Below, one piece after another: positions 1 to 8,498 of a stretch of 32,717 nt of DNA. Within the stretch, counting starts at the first letter, position 1, and every line of letters begins with the position of its first letter. Origin of the DNA: Chloroflexota bacterium (lineage in GTDB: Bacteria; Chloroflexota; Limnocylindria; Limnocylindrales; CSP1-4). The translations under genes and the position numbers were made by a program. Where the stretch lies: the NCBI GenBank assembly GCA_029778235.1, contig JAKOQS010000138.1, positions 1-32,717 on the forward strand. The letters run 5' to 3'. The notes beneath the pieces were generated by a model. That model was not told where the DNA came from. It ran no database searches and was given only the letters and a program-made list of their open reading frames with translations.

Positions 1-622
1 CGGCGCGGGCGCGGCTGCCGCTCCCCTGCCCCGCGGCCAGCCGCTCCGCCTCGAGCGCTTCGCGGACCGCCCGCTCGTACGGCGTGGGCCCGGCCGCCAT
101 CGGCGCGACCGCGGCGCGGTCCAGCACCGGGGCCGCGTCTCCGGCCCCGGCCGTCCCTGCGGCATGCGCGGCCCAGATGGCGACGGCGAGCGCGTCGGCC
201 GCGTCGTCGGGCCGCGGCTCGGCCTCGAGCCCCAGGATCGTTCGGACCATCCGCTGGACCTGGCGCTTGTCCGCCGCCCCATGGCCGGTCACCGCCTGCT
301 TCACCTCGTTGGGGGTGGCCTCCACGACGGGGATCCCGGCACGGGCGGCGGCGAGGAGGATGACGCCGCGCGCATGACCCACCGCCAGCGCGGTCTGCGC
401 GTTCGTCTGGAAGTAGATGCGCTCGACCGCCACGAGCGAGGGCCCGAACCTGGCGATCAGGTCGGTCATCCCGTCGTGGACGAGCAGCAGCCGCTCGGGC
501 AACGGGAGCGCCGGTGAGGTGGTGAGGCAGCCATGCGCGAGGTCGCGGAGCTCCGCGCCCTCCGTGCGCACGACGCCGTAGCCGACGGCCGCGGTCCCCG
601 GGTCCACCCCGAGGACGATCAC
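1..622 (-). CDS. ruvC: Holliday junction resolvase RuvC (3' end beyond window)
   Basis: RuvC is the RNase H-fold endonuclease that resolves Holliday junctions together with the RuvAB branch-migration motor. The GTG start at 622 overlaps the yebC stop by four bases (GTGA), so the two genes are translationally coupled. The N-terminus reads MIVLGVDPGT with catalytic Asp7. Glu67 sits in VERIYF, and Asp140 with Asp143 in RPDDAADALA complete the metal site. The ADKRQVQRMV segment near residues 117-126 is typical of the family. Most RuvC proteins end near residue 160-175, but this one is still open at residue 207, with an Ala/Gly/Arg-rich tail after about residue 153. The order yebC-ruvC is widespread and ruvA-ruvB probably follow outside the window. 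The reading frame runs off the left edge, so the C-terminus is unknown. Confidence 0.93.
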   Translation of the reverse strand, partial: MIVLGVDPGTAAVGYGVVRTEGAELRDLAHGCLTTSPALPLPERLLLVHDGMTDLIARFGPSLVAVERIYFQTNAQTALAVGHARGVILLAAARAGIPVVEATPNEVKQAVTGHGAADKRQVQRMVRTILGLEAEPRPDDAADALAVAIWAAHAAGTAGAGDAAPVLDRAAVAPMAAGPTPYERAVREALEAERLAAGQGSGSRARA

Positions 623-1368
623 CCCGCGACCTCTGCGAAGACCTCCTCCGGGATGTCGAAGTTGGCGGTCACGCGCTGGACGTCGTCGAGGTCCTCGAGC
701 AGCTCCACGAGCCGGAGCGCCTGGCGCGCCTTGTGCGCGTCCAGCTCCACCGTGTTCTTCGCGATCATCGCGATCTCGGCGGACTCGACCTTCACGCCCG
801 CCGACTCAAGCGCCTTGCGGACCGCCTCGAGGTCGCCCGGCTCGGTGTACACCTCGATCGGGTCGGCGTCCGTGTCGATGTCCGCGGCCCCGCCGTCGAT
901 GGCGAGGAGCGCGACCTCGTCCGCGTCCACGCCCGCACGCGGGACCGCGATGACGCCGCGCTGCTCGAACTGCCAGGCGACCGCCCCGGACCCGGCGAGC
1001 TGGCCGCCGGTCTTGGTGAACATCGAGCGGACCTCTGCCGCCGTCCGGTTGCGGTTGTCCGTCTGGGCCTCGACCAGGACGGCCACGCCACCCGGGCCGT
1101 ACCCCTCGTAGACGATCTCCTCGTACGCCTCGGTGTCGCCGCCGCCGCTGCCCCGCTCGATGGCCCGCTTGATGTTGTCCATCGGCATGTTGACCGACCG
1201 CGCCTTCTCGATCGCGAGGCGAAGCCGGTAGTTGGCGTCGGGGTCGGGACCGCCCATCCGCGCGGCGATGATGATCTCGCGCGCGACCTTGGTGAAGAGG
1301 GCGCCGCGCTTGGCGTCGTTCGCGCCCTTCTGGCGCTTGATCGTGGACCATTTGCTGTGGCCGGACAT
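619..1368 (-). CDS. yebC: YebC/PmpR (TACO1) family protein
   Basis: This 249-residue protein belongs to the YebC/TACO1 family. Members have been described as DNA-binding regulators and, more recently, as ribosome-associated factors that help translate difficult (for example proline-rich) stretches. The start MSGHSKWSTIKRQKG is the family signature, followed by the GALFTKVAREI and NMPMDNIKRAIERG segments. The length matches the usual 240-250 residues. The ATG at 1368 is preceded by a TATACT hexamer only seven bases upstream and by no Shine-Dalgarno sequence, so the message is probably leaderless. The stop overlaps the ruvC GTG start. It is transcribed divergently from the EF-G-like gene. Confidence 0.95.
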   Translation of the reverse strand: MSGHSKWSTIKRQKGANDAKRGALFTKVAREIIIAARMGGPDPDANYRLRLAIEKARSVNMPMDNIKRAIERGSGGGDTEAYEEIVYEGYGPGGVAVLVEAQTDNRNRTAAEVRSMFTKTGGQLAGSGAVAWQFEQRGVIAVPRAGVDADEVALLAIDGGAADIDTDADPIEVYTEPGDLEAVRKALESAGVKVESAEIAMIAKNTVELDAHKARQALRLVELLEDLDDVQRVTANFDIPEEVFAEVAG

Positions 1369-1375
1369 GGCCCGA

Positions 1376-1381
1376 AGTATA
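1376..1381 (-). promoter_or_regulatory. -10 element for yebC-ruvC, predicted leaderless
   Basis: TATACT on the minus strand ends seven bases before the yebC ATG. With transcription starting about 6-8 bases after a -10 box, the first transcribed base would be at or next to the start codon. No convincing -35 hexamer is visible 16-18 bases upstream. Confidence 0.6.
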
Positions 1382-1486
1382 CGGGAGCGGCTGTCGCGTC
1401 CCGGGCCCCATCCCCGCCGCGGACGACCGGCCTGGGACGGCCCGCGCCCAGCACGCCCGCGCGCGGGGACGACCGCATCCGGCGGG

Positions 1487-1492
1487 TATCAT
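1487..1492 (+). promoter_or_regulatory. possible -10 element for the EF-G-like gene
   Basis: TATCAT is the only AT-rich hexamer in the GC-rich 200-base gap between yebC and the EF-G-like start. It would give a leader of about 70 bases that contains the GAGGA ribosome-binding site. No clear -35 is seen. Apart from this and the yebC -10, the gap at 1382-1568 holds nothing I recognise. Confidence 0.35.
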
Positions 1493-1568
1493 GTGCGGAA
1501 CGACCACCGCGGCCGGCGCGTGCCCTCGCCCGGCGTCACTCTGTCAGCTTCCGCATGAGGAACCCGGC

Positions 1569-3656
1569 GTGACCACGACCAAGAGCGTCGCCCTCCCCCA
1601 CCTCCGGAGCGTCGTCGTCGCCGCGCACCAGGGCGCGGGGAAGACGACGCTCGCCGAGAGGCTCCTCTTCGAGGGCGGCGCCCTCACCCGGCTCGGCCGC
1701 GTGGACGACGGCACCGCGAGCCTCGACTACGAGCCGGAGGAGCACAAGCGGCGGCAGTCGCTCAGCCTCTCCGTCGCGTCGTTCGACCATGCCGGGACAC
1801 GGATCACGCTCCTCGACACGCCGGGCTACCCGGACTTCGCCGGTGAGGTCGTGATGGGCTACGCGGCCGCCGACGGCGCGCTGATCCTCATGGACGCGAC
1901 CGGCGGGGTCGAGGCGGGCACCGAGCTCGCCGTGAACCTGGGCCGCGAGCACCGGACTCCCGCGCTCATCGTCGTCAACAAGTGCGACCGCGAGAACGCG
2001 GACCCCGGGGCCGCGCTCGACGCCCTGCGCGCGGCCTTCGGCGACAAGATGGCGCCGCTCCACGTGGCGATCGGTGCCGCCGACTCGTTCGAAGGGTACG
2101 TGGACCTCGTCCACGGCAAGGCATACCGCTGGGACGGGAAGGCGGAGGTCGAGGCCGCCATCCCCGACGCCCTCGCGTCGGAGGTCGCCCGACGGCGCGA
2201 CCAGCTCCTCGAGGCGGCCGCCGAGGCCGACGACGAGGTCCTGATGAAGTACCTCGAGGGCGAGGAGATCACCGACGCCGAGTTCGAGAAGGTCGTCCAC
2301 CTCGCGGTCAAGGACGCCGTCATCGCGCCGGTGCTCGTCGCGAGCGCCGCGAAGGGGATCGGCGTCCGCGGCCTCGCGGACGCGATCGTCCGCTACCTCC
2401 CCTCCCCGCTCGAGGAGGGCGCCGTCGCCGCCGAGGACGCCAAGTCGGGCGAGGTCGTCGAGGTGATGCCCGACCCGAGCGGCCCGCTCCTGGTGCGGGT
2501 CTTCAAGACCGCCGCGGACCAGCACGTCGGCCGCATCACGTTCCTCCGCGTGATCTCCGGCACGCTCAAGAGCCAGGGCCACGCGTGGAACGCGACCCGC
2601 GGCGAGGACGAGCGGATCGGACAGCTCCTCTTCCAGCACGGCCGCGAGCAGGAGCCCGTCGGCGAGCTCAAGGCGGGCGAGATCGGCGCGGTCGCCAAGC
2701 TCGCCGTCACGGCCACCGGCGACACCTTCTCGGTGAAAGAGAAGCCGCTCCGGCTGCCGTCCCTGGTCTTCCCGGACCCGACGCTCGTCGTCGCGATCGA
2801 GCCGCAGACCAAGGCCGACCTCGACAAGATGGGCCCGGCGCTCCAGCGGATGCTCGAGGAGGAGCCCACCGCGCGCGTCGAGCGCAGCGAGGCCGGCGAG
2901 CAGCTCCTGGTGGCCATGGGCGAGACGCACGTCGCGGTCATCGCCGAGCGCCTCAAGCGCAAGTTCGGCTCCGCGATCGTCACGCACACGCCCAAGGTCG
3001 CGTACCGCGAGACGATCCGCGGCAAGACCCAGTCCCACGGCCGCTACAAGAAGCAGACCGGCGGGCACGGGATGTTCGGCGACGTCTGGATCGAGCTCGA
3101 GCCCAACCCGGCCGGCGGCGTCGAGTTCGCCGAGCGCGTCGTCGGCGGCTCGGTGCCCCGGAACTTCTTCCCCGGCGTCGAGAAGGGCATCCGCGCAGCG
3201 GCCGCCGAGGGCGTGATCGCCGGCTACCCGCTCGTGGACTTCCGCGCGACGCTCTACGACGGCTCGTTCCACCCGGTCGACTCCAACGACCTCTCGTTCC
3301 AGATCGCCGCGTCCATGGCCCTCAAGCAGGGCGTCCAGGAGGCCAGGCCCGTCCTGATGGAGCCGATCATGGCCGTGACCGTGCGCGTGCCGGAGCGGTT
3401 CATGGGCGACGTCAGCCGCGACCTCAACGGCCGCCGCGGCCGCGTGCTCGGGCTCGACTCCGCGGGCGGCATGCAGGTCATCACCGCGCACGTCCCGCAG
3501 TCCGAGCTGTTCGGGTACGCGACCGAGCTCCGGTCCCTCACCGGCGGCCGCGGGACGTTCAGCTCGGAGCTGGACCACTACGAGGACGTGCCCGCGCACA
3601 TCGCGGAGAAGATCGTGGAGGCGCACAAGAAGGAGGTCGAGGCCGCGGGCCACTGA
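1569..3656 (+). CDS. Elongation factor G-like GTPase (EF-G2 type)
   Basis: This 695-residue translational GTPase has the EF-G domain layout. The P-loop is AAHQGAGKTT (residues 18-27), the G3 motif DTPGYPDF starts at Asp83, and the G4 motif NKCD is at 137-140. Beta-barrel domain II and EF-G domains III-V follow. The switch I region reads EEHKRRQSLSLSV instead of the RGITI pattern of canonical EF-G, which marks the EF-G-like paralogue group rather than the main translocase. In mycobacteria the EF-G2 paralogue was reported to lack ribosome-dependent GTPase activity; whether that holds here is unknown. I chose GTG at 1569 because GAGGA lies eight bases upstream and homology begins just after. An in-frame ATG at 1491 adds 26 non-conserved residues and overlaps the presumed promoter. 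It is a single gene closed by a hairpin. Confidence 0.9.
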   Translation: MTTTKSVALPHLRSVVVAAHQGAGKTTLAERLLFEGGALTRLGRVDDGTASLDYEPEEHKRRQSLSLSVASFDHAGTRITLLDTPGYPDFAGEVVMGYAAADGALILMDATGGVEAGTELAVNLGREHRTPALIVVNKCDRENADPGAALDALRAAFGDKMAPLHVAIGAADSFEGYVDLVHGKAYRWDGKAEVEAAIPDALASEVARRRDQLLEAAAEADDEVLMKYLEGEEITDAEFEKVVHLAVKDAVIAPVLVASAAKGIGVRGLADAIVRYLPSPLEEGAVAAEDAKSGEVVEVMPDPSGPLLVRVFKTAADQHVGRITFLRVISGTLKSQGHAWNATRGEDERIGQLLFQHGREQEPVGELKAGEIGAVAKLAVTATGDTFSVKEKPLRLPSLVFPDPTLVVAIEPQTKADLDKMGPALQRMLEEEPTARVERSEAGEQLLVAMGETHVAVIAERLKRKFGSAIVTHTPKVAYRETIRGKTQSHGRYKKQTGGHGMFGDVWIELEPNPAGGVEFAERVVGGSVPRNFFPGVEKGIRAAAAEGVIAGYPLVDFRATLYDGSFHPVDSNDLSFQIAASMALKQGVQEARPVLMEPIMAVTVRVPERFMGDVSRDLNGRRGRVLGLDSAGGMQVITAHVPQSELFGYATELRSLTGGRGTFSSELDHYEDVPAHIAEKIVEAHKKEVEAAGH

Positions 3657-3740
3657 CCCGCGGACGACCGCCGAGCTCGGCGCCCGCCGCGGCCGGCTCG
3701 CCGGCCCGGCGGGACCTCCAGCCGAGCCGCAGCGTCGCAC

Positions 3741-3767
3741 GAGGCCCCGCGCATGCCGCGGGGCCTC
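3741..3767. terminator. hairpin terminator between convergent genes
   Basis: A perfect 11-bp inverted repeat, GAGGCCCCGCG / CGCGGGGCCTC, has a five-base loop CATGC. It lies between the ends of the EF-G-like gene (3656) and the zinc-ribbon gene (3774), so it can serve both strands. There is no T-tract on either side, as is common in very GC-rich genomes. Confidence 0.7.
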
Positions 3768-3773
3768 GCCGTC

Positions 3774-4391
3774 TCAGCGCCGCGATCCGCTCAGGAAGCG
3801 TTCCCGCACGGAATCCACCGCGCGCCTGGCCGCGGCCACGTCGTCGGGCGGCGCGCCCTCCGTGCCGGCACCGGGCGCGCCCGACCCCGACCCCTGACGC
3901 CGCAGGAATCCGAACCGAGACGGCCGCGCCGTCTCCGGGCCGGCGGCCGGCGGCCCGCCGGCCGCCGCGGCGTCGCGGGACGCCCCCACCATCGCGAGGA
4001 TCACCGCGTTGTGCACGTACGTGCGCTCGCGGCCGCCGTCCCACTGGCCCGTGACCAGGTACCGGCGGGTGAGCGCGAACGGCGCCCGCCACCGCTCGAT
4101 GACGATCTCGTCGCCGTCGCGCAGCGTCTCGAGCCAGTCGTCGTCTCCCACCGGCCGGAGCTCGTGCTCGTAGGCGTGCCGCTCGTACGTGGTCCGGCCC
4201 CCGGCGGCCGCCGGGTACATCCCCGCGCGGTCGGCCCGCGCGTAGCAGACCGGGCATTCCGCCGGCGCGTCGTCGGCGGTCGCGGCCGGCGCGGCGCCGT
4301 ACGGGAGCCCGCACCGCCGGCAGAAGGCCCCGCCGGAGGACGACGCATAGCCGCAGCGCAGGCAGGTCCGCGGCGCGCCCCCGTCCGGCAT
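3774..4391 (-). CDS. zinc-ribbon protein of unknown function, coupled to tyrS
   Basis: I do not recognise this 205-residue protein as a named family. The N-terminus holds a four-cysteine zinc ribbon: CLRCG, then CRRCG about a dozen residues later. A second CPVC pair lies near residue 46 without an obvious partner pair. The middle (about residues 60-135) looks like a compact beta-rich domain containing DGDEIVIERWRAPF and TYVHNAVI. The C-terminal third is Ala/Pro/Gly-rich and likely disordered, with a short basic helix at the end. The ATG at 4391 shares its A with the tyrS stop (TGATG), so translation is coupled to tyrosyl-tRNA synthetase. This could be a regulator or accessory factor, but nothing in the sequence proves it. 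Confidence 0.72.
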   Translation of the reverse strand: MPDGGAPRTCLRCGYASSSGGAFCRRCGLPYGAAPAATADDAPAECPVCYARADRAGMYPAAAGGRTTYERHAYEHELRPVGDDDWLETLRDGDEIVIERWRAPFALTRRYLVTGQWDGGRERTYVHNAVILAMVGASRDAAAAGGPPAAGPETARPSRFGFLRRQGSGSGAPGAGTEGAPPDDVAAARRAVDSVRERFLSGSRR

Positions 4392-5710
4392 CAGTCCTCC
4401 GCGTCGCGCACGAGCATGCGGTAGTCCCGCCGCCCGCGGCGGACGAGCATGTACCGGCCCGCGAGCAGGGCGTCGGCCTCGACGGGTGCGCTCGCGTCCG
4501 CGGCTGGTCGTCCGTTGATGGTGAGCCCGCCCTGGTCCACGAGGCGCCGCGCCTCGCCGCGCGAGGCCGCCGCGCCGGCAGCGATCGCGATGTCGGTCAC
4601 GGTGCGCGGCTCCCCCTCCGGCCAGGCGGCGGTGGGGATCTCGCGCGCCACGGCCTCCAGCGTGGCCGGGTCCGCGTGGACCGGGTCGCCACCGAAGAGG
4701 ATCCCGCTCACGCGCGCGACCTCGTCCGCGGCCTCGTGGCCGTGCACGCGCTCGGTGATGTCGCGCGCGAGGGCGCGCTGGGCCGCACGCCCCTCGGGCC
4801 GGGCGTCGCGCTCGGCCTCGAGCGCCTCGATCTCCTCGCGGCCCATGAGGGTGAACCACCGCAGGTAGACCGAGACGTCGCGGTCGTCGGCGTCCATCCA
4901 GTACTGGTAGAAGCGGTACGGCGACGTCCAGGCGGGGTCGAGCCAGACGGACTCGCCGCCCTCGCTCTTGCCGAACTTCGCTCCCGACGGTGTGAGAAGG
5001 AGCGGGTAGGACAGGCCGTGGGCGGGCTCGTGGCCCTCGGCGCGTCCCTCGACACGGCGGATGAGCTCCATCCCCGCGGTGATGTTCCCCCATTGGTCCG
5101 CGCCGCCGGCCTGGAGCTCCACGCCGTGCTCGCGGTACAGGTGGAGGAAGTCGGCCGACTGCAGGAGCATGTAGCTGAACTCCGTGAACGACAGGCCACC
5201 CGCGAGGCGCAGCTGGACGGAGTCCTTGGCCAGCATGTACGGGATCGTGAAGTGCTTCCCGACGTCGCGGAGGAAGTCCAGCAGGCCGACCGAGCCGAGC
5301 CAGTCGAGGTTGTTGGCCATCTCGGCCTGGCGCGGCCCCGGCGAGAAGTCCAGGAAGCGCTCCAGCTGCCGCCGGATCGCCGCTGCGTTCGCCACCACGA
5401 TCTCGCGGTCCAGGAGCACCCGCTCCGACGAGCGGCCCGACGGATCCCCCACCATCCCGGTCGCGCCGCCCACGAGCGCGACGGGGCGGACGCCATGGCG
5501 CTGCAGCCGCATGAGGCCGAAGGCCGGCACGAGGTGGCCCACGTGGAGCGACGCGGCGGTGGGGTCGAAGCCGTTGTAGGCGGCGATCGGCACGCCCGTC
5601 GCGAGCCTGGCCTCCAGGCCGGCCGAGGTCGCGTGGACCAGCCCGCGCCAGCGCAGGTCGTCCAGGAGCGTGGAGAGCGGGCCGTCCGGGCCGGCCGCGG
5701 GAGCGGTCAT
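4391..5710 (-). CDS. tyrS: Tyrosyl-tRNA synthetase
   Basis: This class I synthetase charges tRNA-Tyr with tyrosine in the cytoplasm. The tyrosine pocket segment AAYNGFDPTAASLHVGH contains the HIGH-type motif (HVGH). QAGGADQWGNI lies in the catalytic core, and KFGKSEGG is the KMSKS-type loop. The last 60 or so residues form an S4 RNA-binding domain (ASRGEARRLVDQGGLTING). With the ATG at 5710 the protein has 439 residues. A longer form from ATG 5752 adds 14 residues, but those codons (GAA, CGT, GAA, CCT) are AT-ending unlike the rest of the gene, and that start would leave only 17 bases for two divergent promoters. No strong ribosome-binding site supports either start. The zinc-ribbon gene follows with a one-base overlap. 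Confidence 0.95.
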   Translation of the reverse strand: MTAPAAGPDGPLSTLLDDLRWRGLVHATSAGLEARLATGVPIAAYNGFDPTAASLHVGHLVPAFGLMRLQRHGVRPVALVGGATGMVGDPSGRSSERVLLDREIVVANAAAIRRQLERFLDFSPGPRQAEMANNLDWLGSVGLLDFLRDVGKHFTIPYMLAKDSVQLRLAGGLSFTEFSYMLLQSADFLHLYREHGVELQAGGADQWGNITAGMELIRRVEGRAEGHEPAHGLSYPLLLTPSGAKFGKSEGGESVWLDPAWTSPYRFYQYWMDADDRDVSVYLRWFTLMGREEIEALEAERDARPEGRAAQRALARDITERVHGHEAADEVARVSGILFGGDPVHADPATLEAVAREIPTAAWPEGEPRTVTDIAIAAGAAASRGEARRLVDQGGLTINGRPAADASAPVEADALLAGRYMLVRRGRRDYRMLVRDAED

Positions 5711-5750
5711 CGGGCCCGCAGGCTCGGCGGACAGGGTTTCACGGCGTTCC

Positions 5751-5760
5751 ATGCTATCGT
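5751..5760. promoter_or_regulatory. overlapping divergent -10 elements (tyrS and PBP)
   Basis: The ten bases ATGCTATCGT hold TAGCAT on the minus strand (tyrS) and TATCGT on the plus strand (penicillin-binding protein). The plus-strand hexamer ends nine bases before the ATG at 5770, close to leaderless spacing. The minus-strand hexamer would give a tyrS leader of about 30 bases. The overlap suggests the two promoters may compete. There are no clear -35 boxes. Confidence 0.4.
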
Positions 5761-5769
5761 CTCGGCGGC

Positions 5770-8454
5770 ATGCAGACCAGCACCGCGCGGCGCCAGCGTG
5801 AACGGCGCAACGGTGCGGCCCGTCGATCGGGCGGCACGAACGCGGGTCGCGGCATCGCGATCGCGCTCCCCCTTCTCCTTTTCGGCTCCTTCCTCGTCCT
5901 CGGCGCGATGGGCTTCGCCGCCGCCGTCGGCGCGTATTCGTCGTTCAGCAGGGACCTCCCGGACCCGAAGTCGCTCCTCGAGGCGATCACGTTCAACCAG
6001 GAGACGAGCGTCTACGACCGGACCGGCAAGGTGCAGCTCGCGACGTTCGCCCAGGAGAAGCGGCAGGTCGTCGACTTCGACCAGATCCCCGGGATCCTCG
6101 TGGATGCCACGACGTCGATCGAGGACAAGTCCTTCTGGGAGAACGCCGGGTTCGACCCGCTGGGCATCGCGCGCGCCGCGATCTCGAGCACCGGTGGCGC
6201 ATCCACGATCACCCAGCAGCTGGTCCGGGCACGACTGCTCCCGGAGTCGGCGTTCGCAGGCTCGAGGTACGAGCGGAAGATCAAGGAGATCATCCAGTCG
6301 ATCCGCCTGACCCAGGAGTACCCGGGGGAAGAGGGCAAGAAGCGGATCATGGCCCTCTACCTCAACCAGAACTTCTACGGGAACAACAGCTACGGGGTGA
6401 AGGCGGCCGCGCGCTCGTACTTCGGCGTCACCGACCTGTCCAAGCTGACCCTCGCCCAGGCCGCGATCCTCGCGTCGATCCCCCAGTCGCCCTCCGAGTA
6501 CGACCTGGTGGCGAACGCGGTCGAGCAGGAGACCGCGGATGGCAAGACCCAGCTCGTCGTGCCCCCCGACTCGCCGATCGTGCAGCGTCGGGATTTCGTC
6601 CTCGAGCTGATGAAGACCCGCAGCGTCCTCACGGGCGGCCAGTACACCGCGGCGGACTACGACACGGCGAAGCTGGAGCCGGTGATCCTCGCGCCGCAGG
6701 CCGCGCCGCGGTGGCGCGCCCCGCACTTCGTGTGGCAGGTCCGCCGGGAGCTGGCGAAGATCCTCTGCGGGCCCGACGCCGGCGAGGATTGCCAGCAGAT
6801 CGACACGGGCGGGTACAAGGTGGTCACCACGCTCGACTGGAACATGCAGAAGGCCGCCGAGAAGTGGTCGAACGCGGCGGGACGCGGCCCGGTCCAGAAG
6901 AAGCCGGCCACGTACTACAAGGGGCTCAAGGTCCCCTATCGCGACTGGCTGAAGAACATGGAGGGCAAGGGCGTCAACAACGCCGCGATCACCTCGATCG
7001 ACTACCGGACGGGCCAGGTCCTCGCCCACACCGGGAGCGCCGGCTACTACCTCTCCGGCAAGAGCAAGAAGTTCCAGCCGCAGTTCGACGTGATGGCGGA
7101 CGGCTGGCGCCAGCCAGGGTCGGCGTTCAAGCCGATCAACTACATCACCGGCATCGAGGACGGGACCCTGACCGCCGCCTCGATGTTCATGGACGTCGTG
7201 ACCGACTTCGGCGGCGGATGGACGCCCACGGACGCCGACCGGATGGAGCGCGGCCCACTGCGCCTGCGACAGGCGCTCCAGGTCTCGCTCAACATCCCCT
7301 CGATCAAGGCCGCCGCCTACAACGGCGTGGACCACGTCCTCCAGACCGCCCGTCGGTTCGGGATCCGCTTCCAGGACGGCGTCGACCCCGGCCTGTCCGT
7401 CGCCATCGGCACGGCCGAGGTGCACATGGACGACCTCGCGAGCGCGTATGGGGCGATCGCGAACGGCGGCGTCCTGGTGCCGCGCACCACGATCCTGACG
7501 GTCACCGACGCCCAGGGCAACACGATCTGGCCCATCCCCGGCGCCAAGACGAAGACCACCAAGGTCGTGAGCCCGCAGGCGGCGTACATCATGACGGACA
7601 TCCTCGCGTCGAACACCGACCCGGCCCAGAACCCGTTCTGGAGCGCCCGGAAGCTCACGAACGCCGCGGGGACGCGCCGCCCGGCCGCCCTGAAGACGGG
7701 CACGACGGACGCCACGATCGACCTGACGGCCGCCGGGTTCGTCGCGCCGCCCAAGGACAAGAAGAAGCCTGCGATCGTCACCGTGACGTGGATGGGCAAC
7801 AGCGACAACAGCGCCCCCCCCGAGGGCGTGGTGGCGCTCGAGTCGGCAGCCTCGCTCTGGCAGGAGTACATGAACGAGGTGACCAAGGCGATGCCCATCG
7901 CGGACTTCGTCGAGCCCGACGGGCTCGTGCGCGCCAAGGTGGACGCCTGGTCGGGACTCCTGCCCGGTCCCGGCACCACGCGGACCGTCAACGAGCTGTT
8001 CATCGACGGAACGGTGCCCACCAAGCGCGACGACACCAAGACCGAGATCGAGATCGACAGCGCGACGGGCGACCTCTGGCAGGAGGGGTGCACGGGCCCG
8101 ATGGAGAAGAAGACGTTCCTCGACCTGTCGAACGTCGAGAGCGCCTTCCCGCAGTGGAAGCCCTTCACGCAGGGGTGGATCAAGCGGGCCGAGAAGGGCG
8201 CCGGCGTGCGCGGCGGACCGGAGCGCACACCGACGTCGTATTTCTACCAGACGGGCGGATGGATGCCCTTCGGCGCGTCGTGGGGTGCGGAGATGGCCCC
8301 GACCAAGACGTGCGAGCCCGTTCCGCAGGAGACATACGACCCGGCCACCGACCCGAACTCGCCCTTCTACGACCCGCTCCTGGACCCGAACGTCCCGTCG
8401 CAGCAGTTCCCCTGGGACACGCCCGCGCCCGCGGCGACCGCGCCGACACCGTAG
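5770..8454 (+). CDS. Class A penicillin-binding protein (transglycosylase/transpeptidase)
   Basis: This bifunctional enzyme of 894 residues polymerises and cross-links peptidoglycan outside the cytoplasmic membrane. A basic cytoplasmic N-terminus precedes one membrane segment (about residues 29-55). The GT51 glycosyltransferase domain follows: motif 1 EDKSFWENAG with catalytic Glu118, then GGASTITQQLVR, RKIKEI, and the KKRIMALYLNQNFYG motif. The transpeptidase has Ser451 in PGSAFK (SxxK), SLN at 506-508 and KTGT at 642-645. The usual motif 1 histidine is Asn125 here. About 230 residues follow KTG, ending in a Pro/Ala-rich tail. A single gene, it is divergent from tyrS and convergent with mutS2. 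Confidence 0.94.
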   Translation: MQTSTARRQRERRNGAARRSGGTNAGRGIAIALPLLLFGSFLVLGAMGFAAAVGAYSSFSRDLPDPKSLLEAITFNQETSVYDRTGKVQLATFAQEKRQVVDFDQIPGILVDATTSIEDKSFWENAGFDPLGIARAAISSTGGASTITQQLVRARLLPESAFAGSRYERKIKEIIQSIRLTQEYPGEEGKKRIMALYLNQNFYGNNSYGVKAAARSYFGVTDLSKLTLAQAAILASIPQSPSEYDLVANAVEQETADGKTQLVVPPDSPIVQRRDFVLELMKTRSVLTGGQYTAADYDTAKLEPVILAPQAAPRWRAPHFVWQVRRELAKILCGPDAGEDCQQIDTGGYKVVTTLDWNMQKAAEKWSNAAGRGPVQKKPATYYKGLKVPYRDWLKNMEGKGVNNAAITSIDYRTGQVLAHTGSAGYYLSGKSKKFQPQFDVMADGWRQPGSAFKPINYITGIEDGTLTAASMFMDVVTDFGGGWTPTDADRMERGPLRLRQALQVSLNIPSIKAAAYNGVDHVLQTARRFGIRFQDGVDPGLSVAIGTAEVHMDDLASAYGAIANGGVLVPRTTILTVTDAQGNTIWPIPGAKTKTTKVVSPQAAYIMTDILASNTDPAQNPFWSARKLTNAAGTRRPAALKTGTTDATIDLTAAGFVAPPKDKKKPAIVTVTWMGNSDNSAPPEGVVALESAASLWQEYMNEVTKAMPIADFVEPDGLVRAKVDAWSGLLPGPGTTRTVNELFIDGTVPTKRDDTKTEIEIDSATGDLWQEGCTGPMEKKTFLDLSNVESAFPQWKPFTQGWIKRAEKGAGVRGGPERTPTSYFYQTGGWMPFGASWGAEMAPTKTCEPVPQETYDPATDPNSPFYDPLLDPNVPSQQFPWDTPAPAATAPTP

Positions 8455-8498
8455 CCCGTCGATCGCTGCGCGACGCGCCTCCGCTGCGCGAGCCCGCT

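Noticed and set aside
1491-1568. Longer N-terminus for the EF-G-like protein from ATG 1491
   Set aside because: That ATG overlaps the only -10-like hexamer in the gap, and GTG 1569 has a well-spaced GAGGA.
1536-3740. A 734-codon open frame antisense to the EF-G-like gene
   Set aside because: Long antisense frames are expected when stop codons are rare at this GC content. Its translation is Arg/Asp/Leu/Val-rich with no domain, and the opposite strand encodes a clear GTPase.
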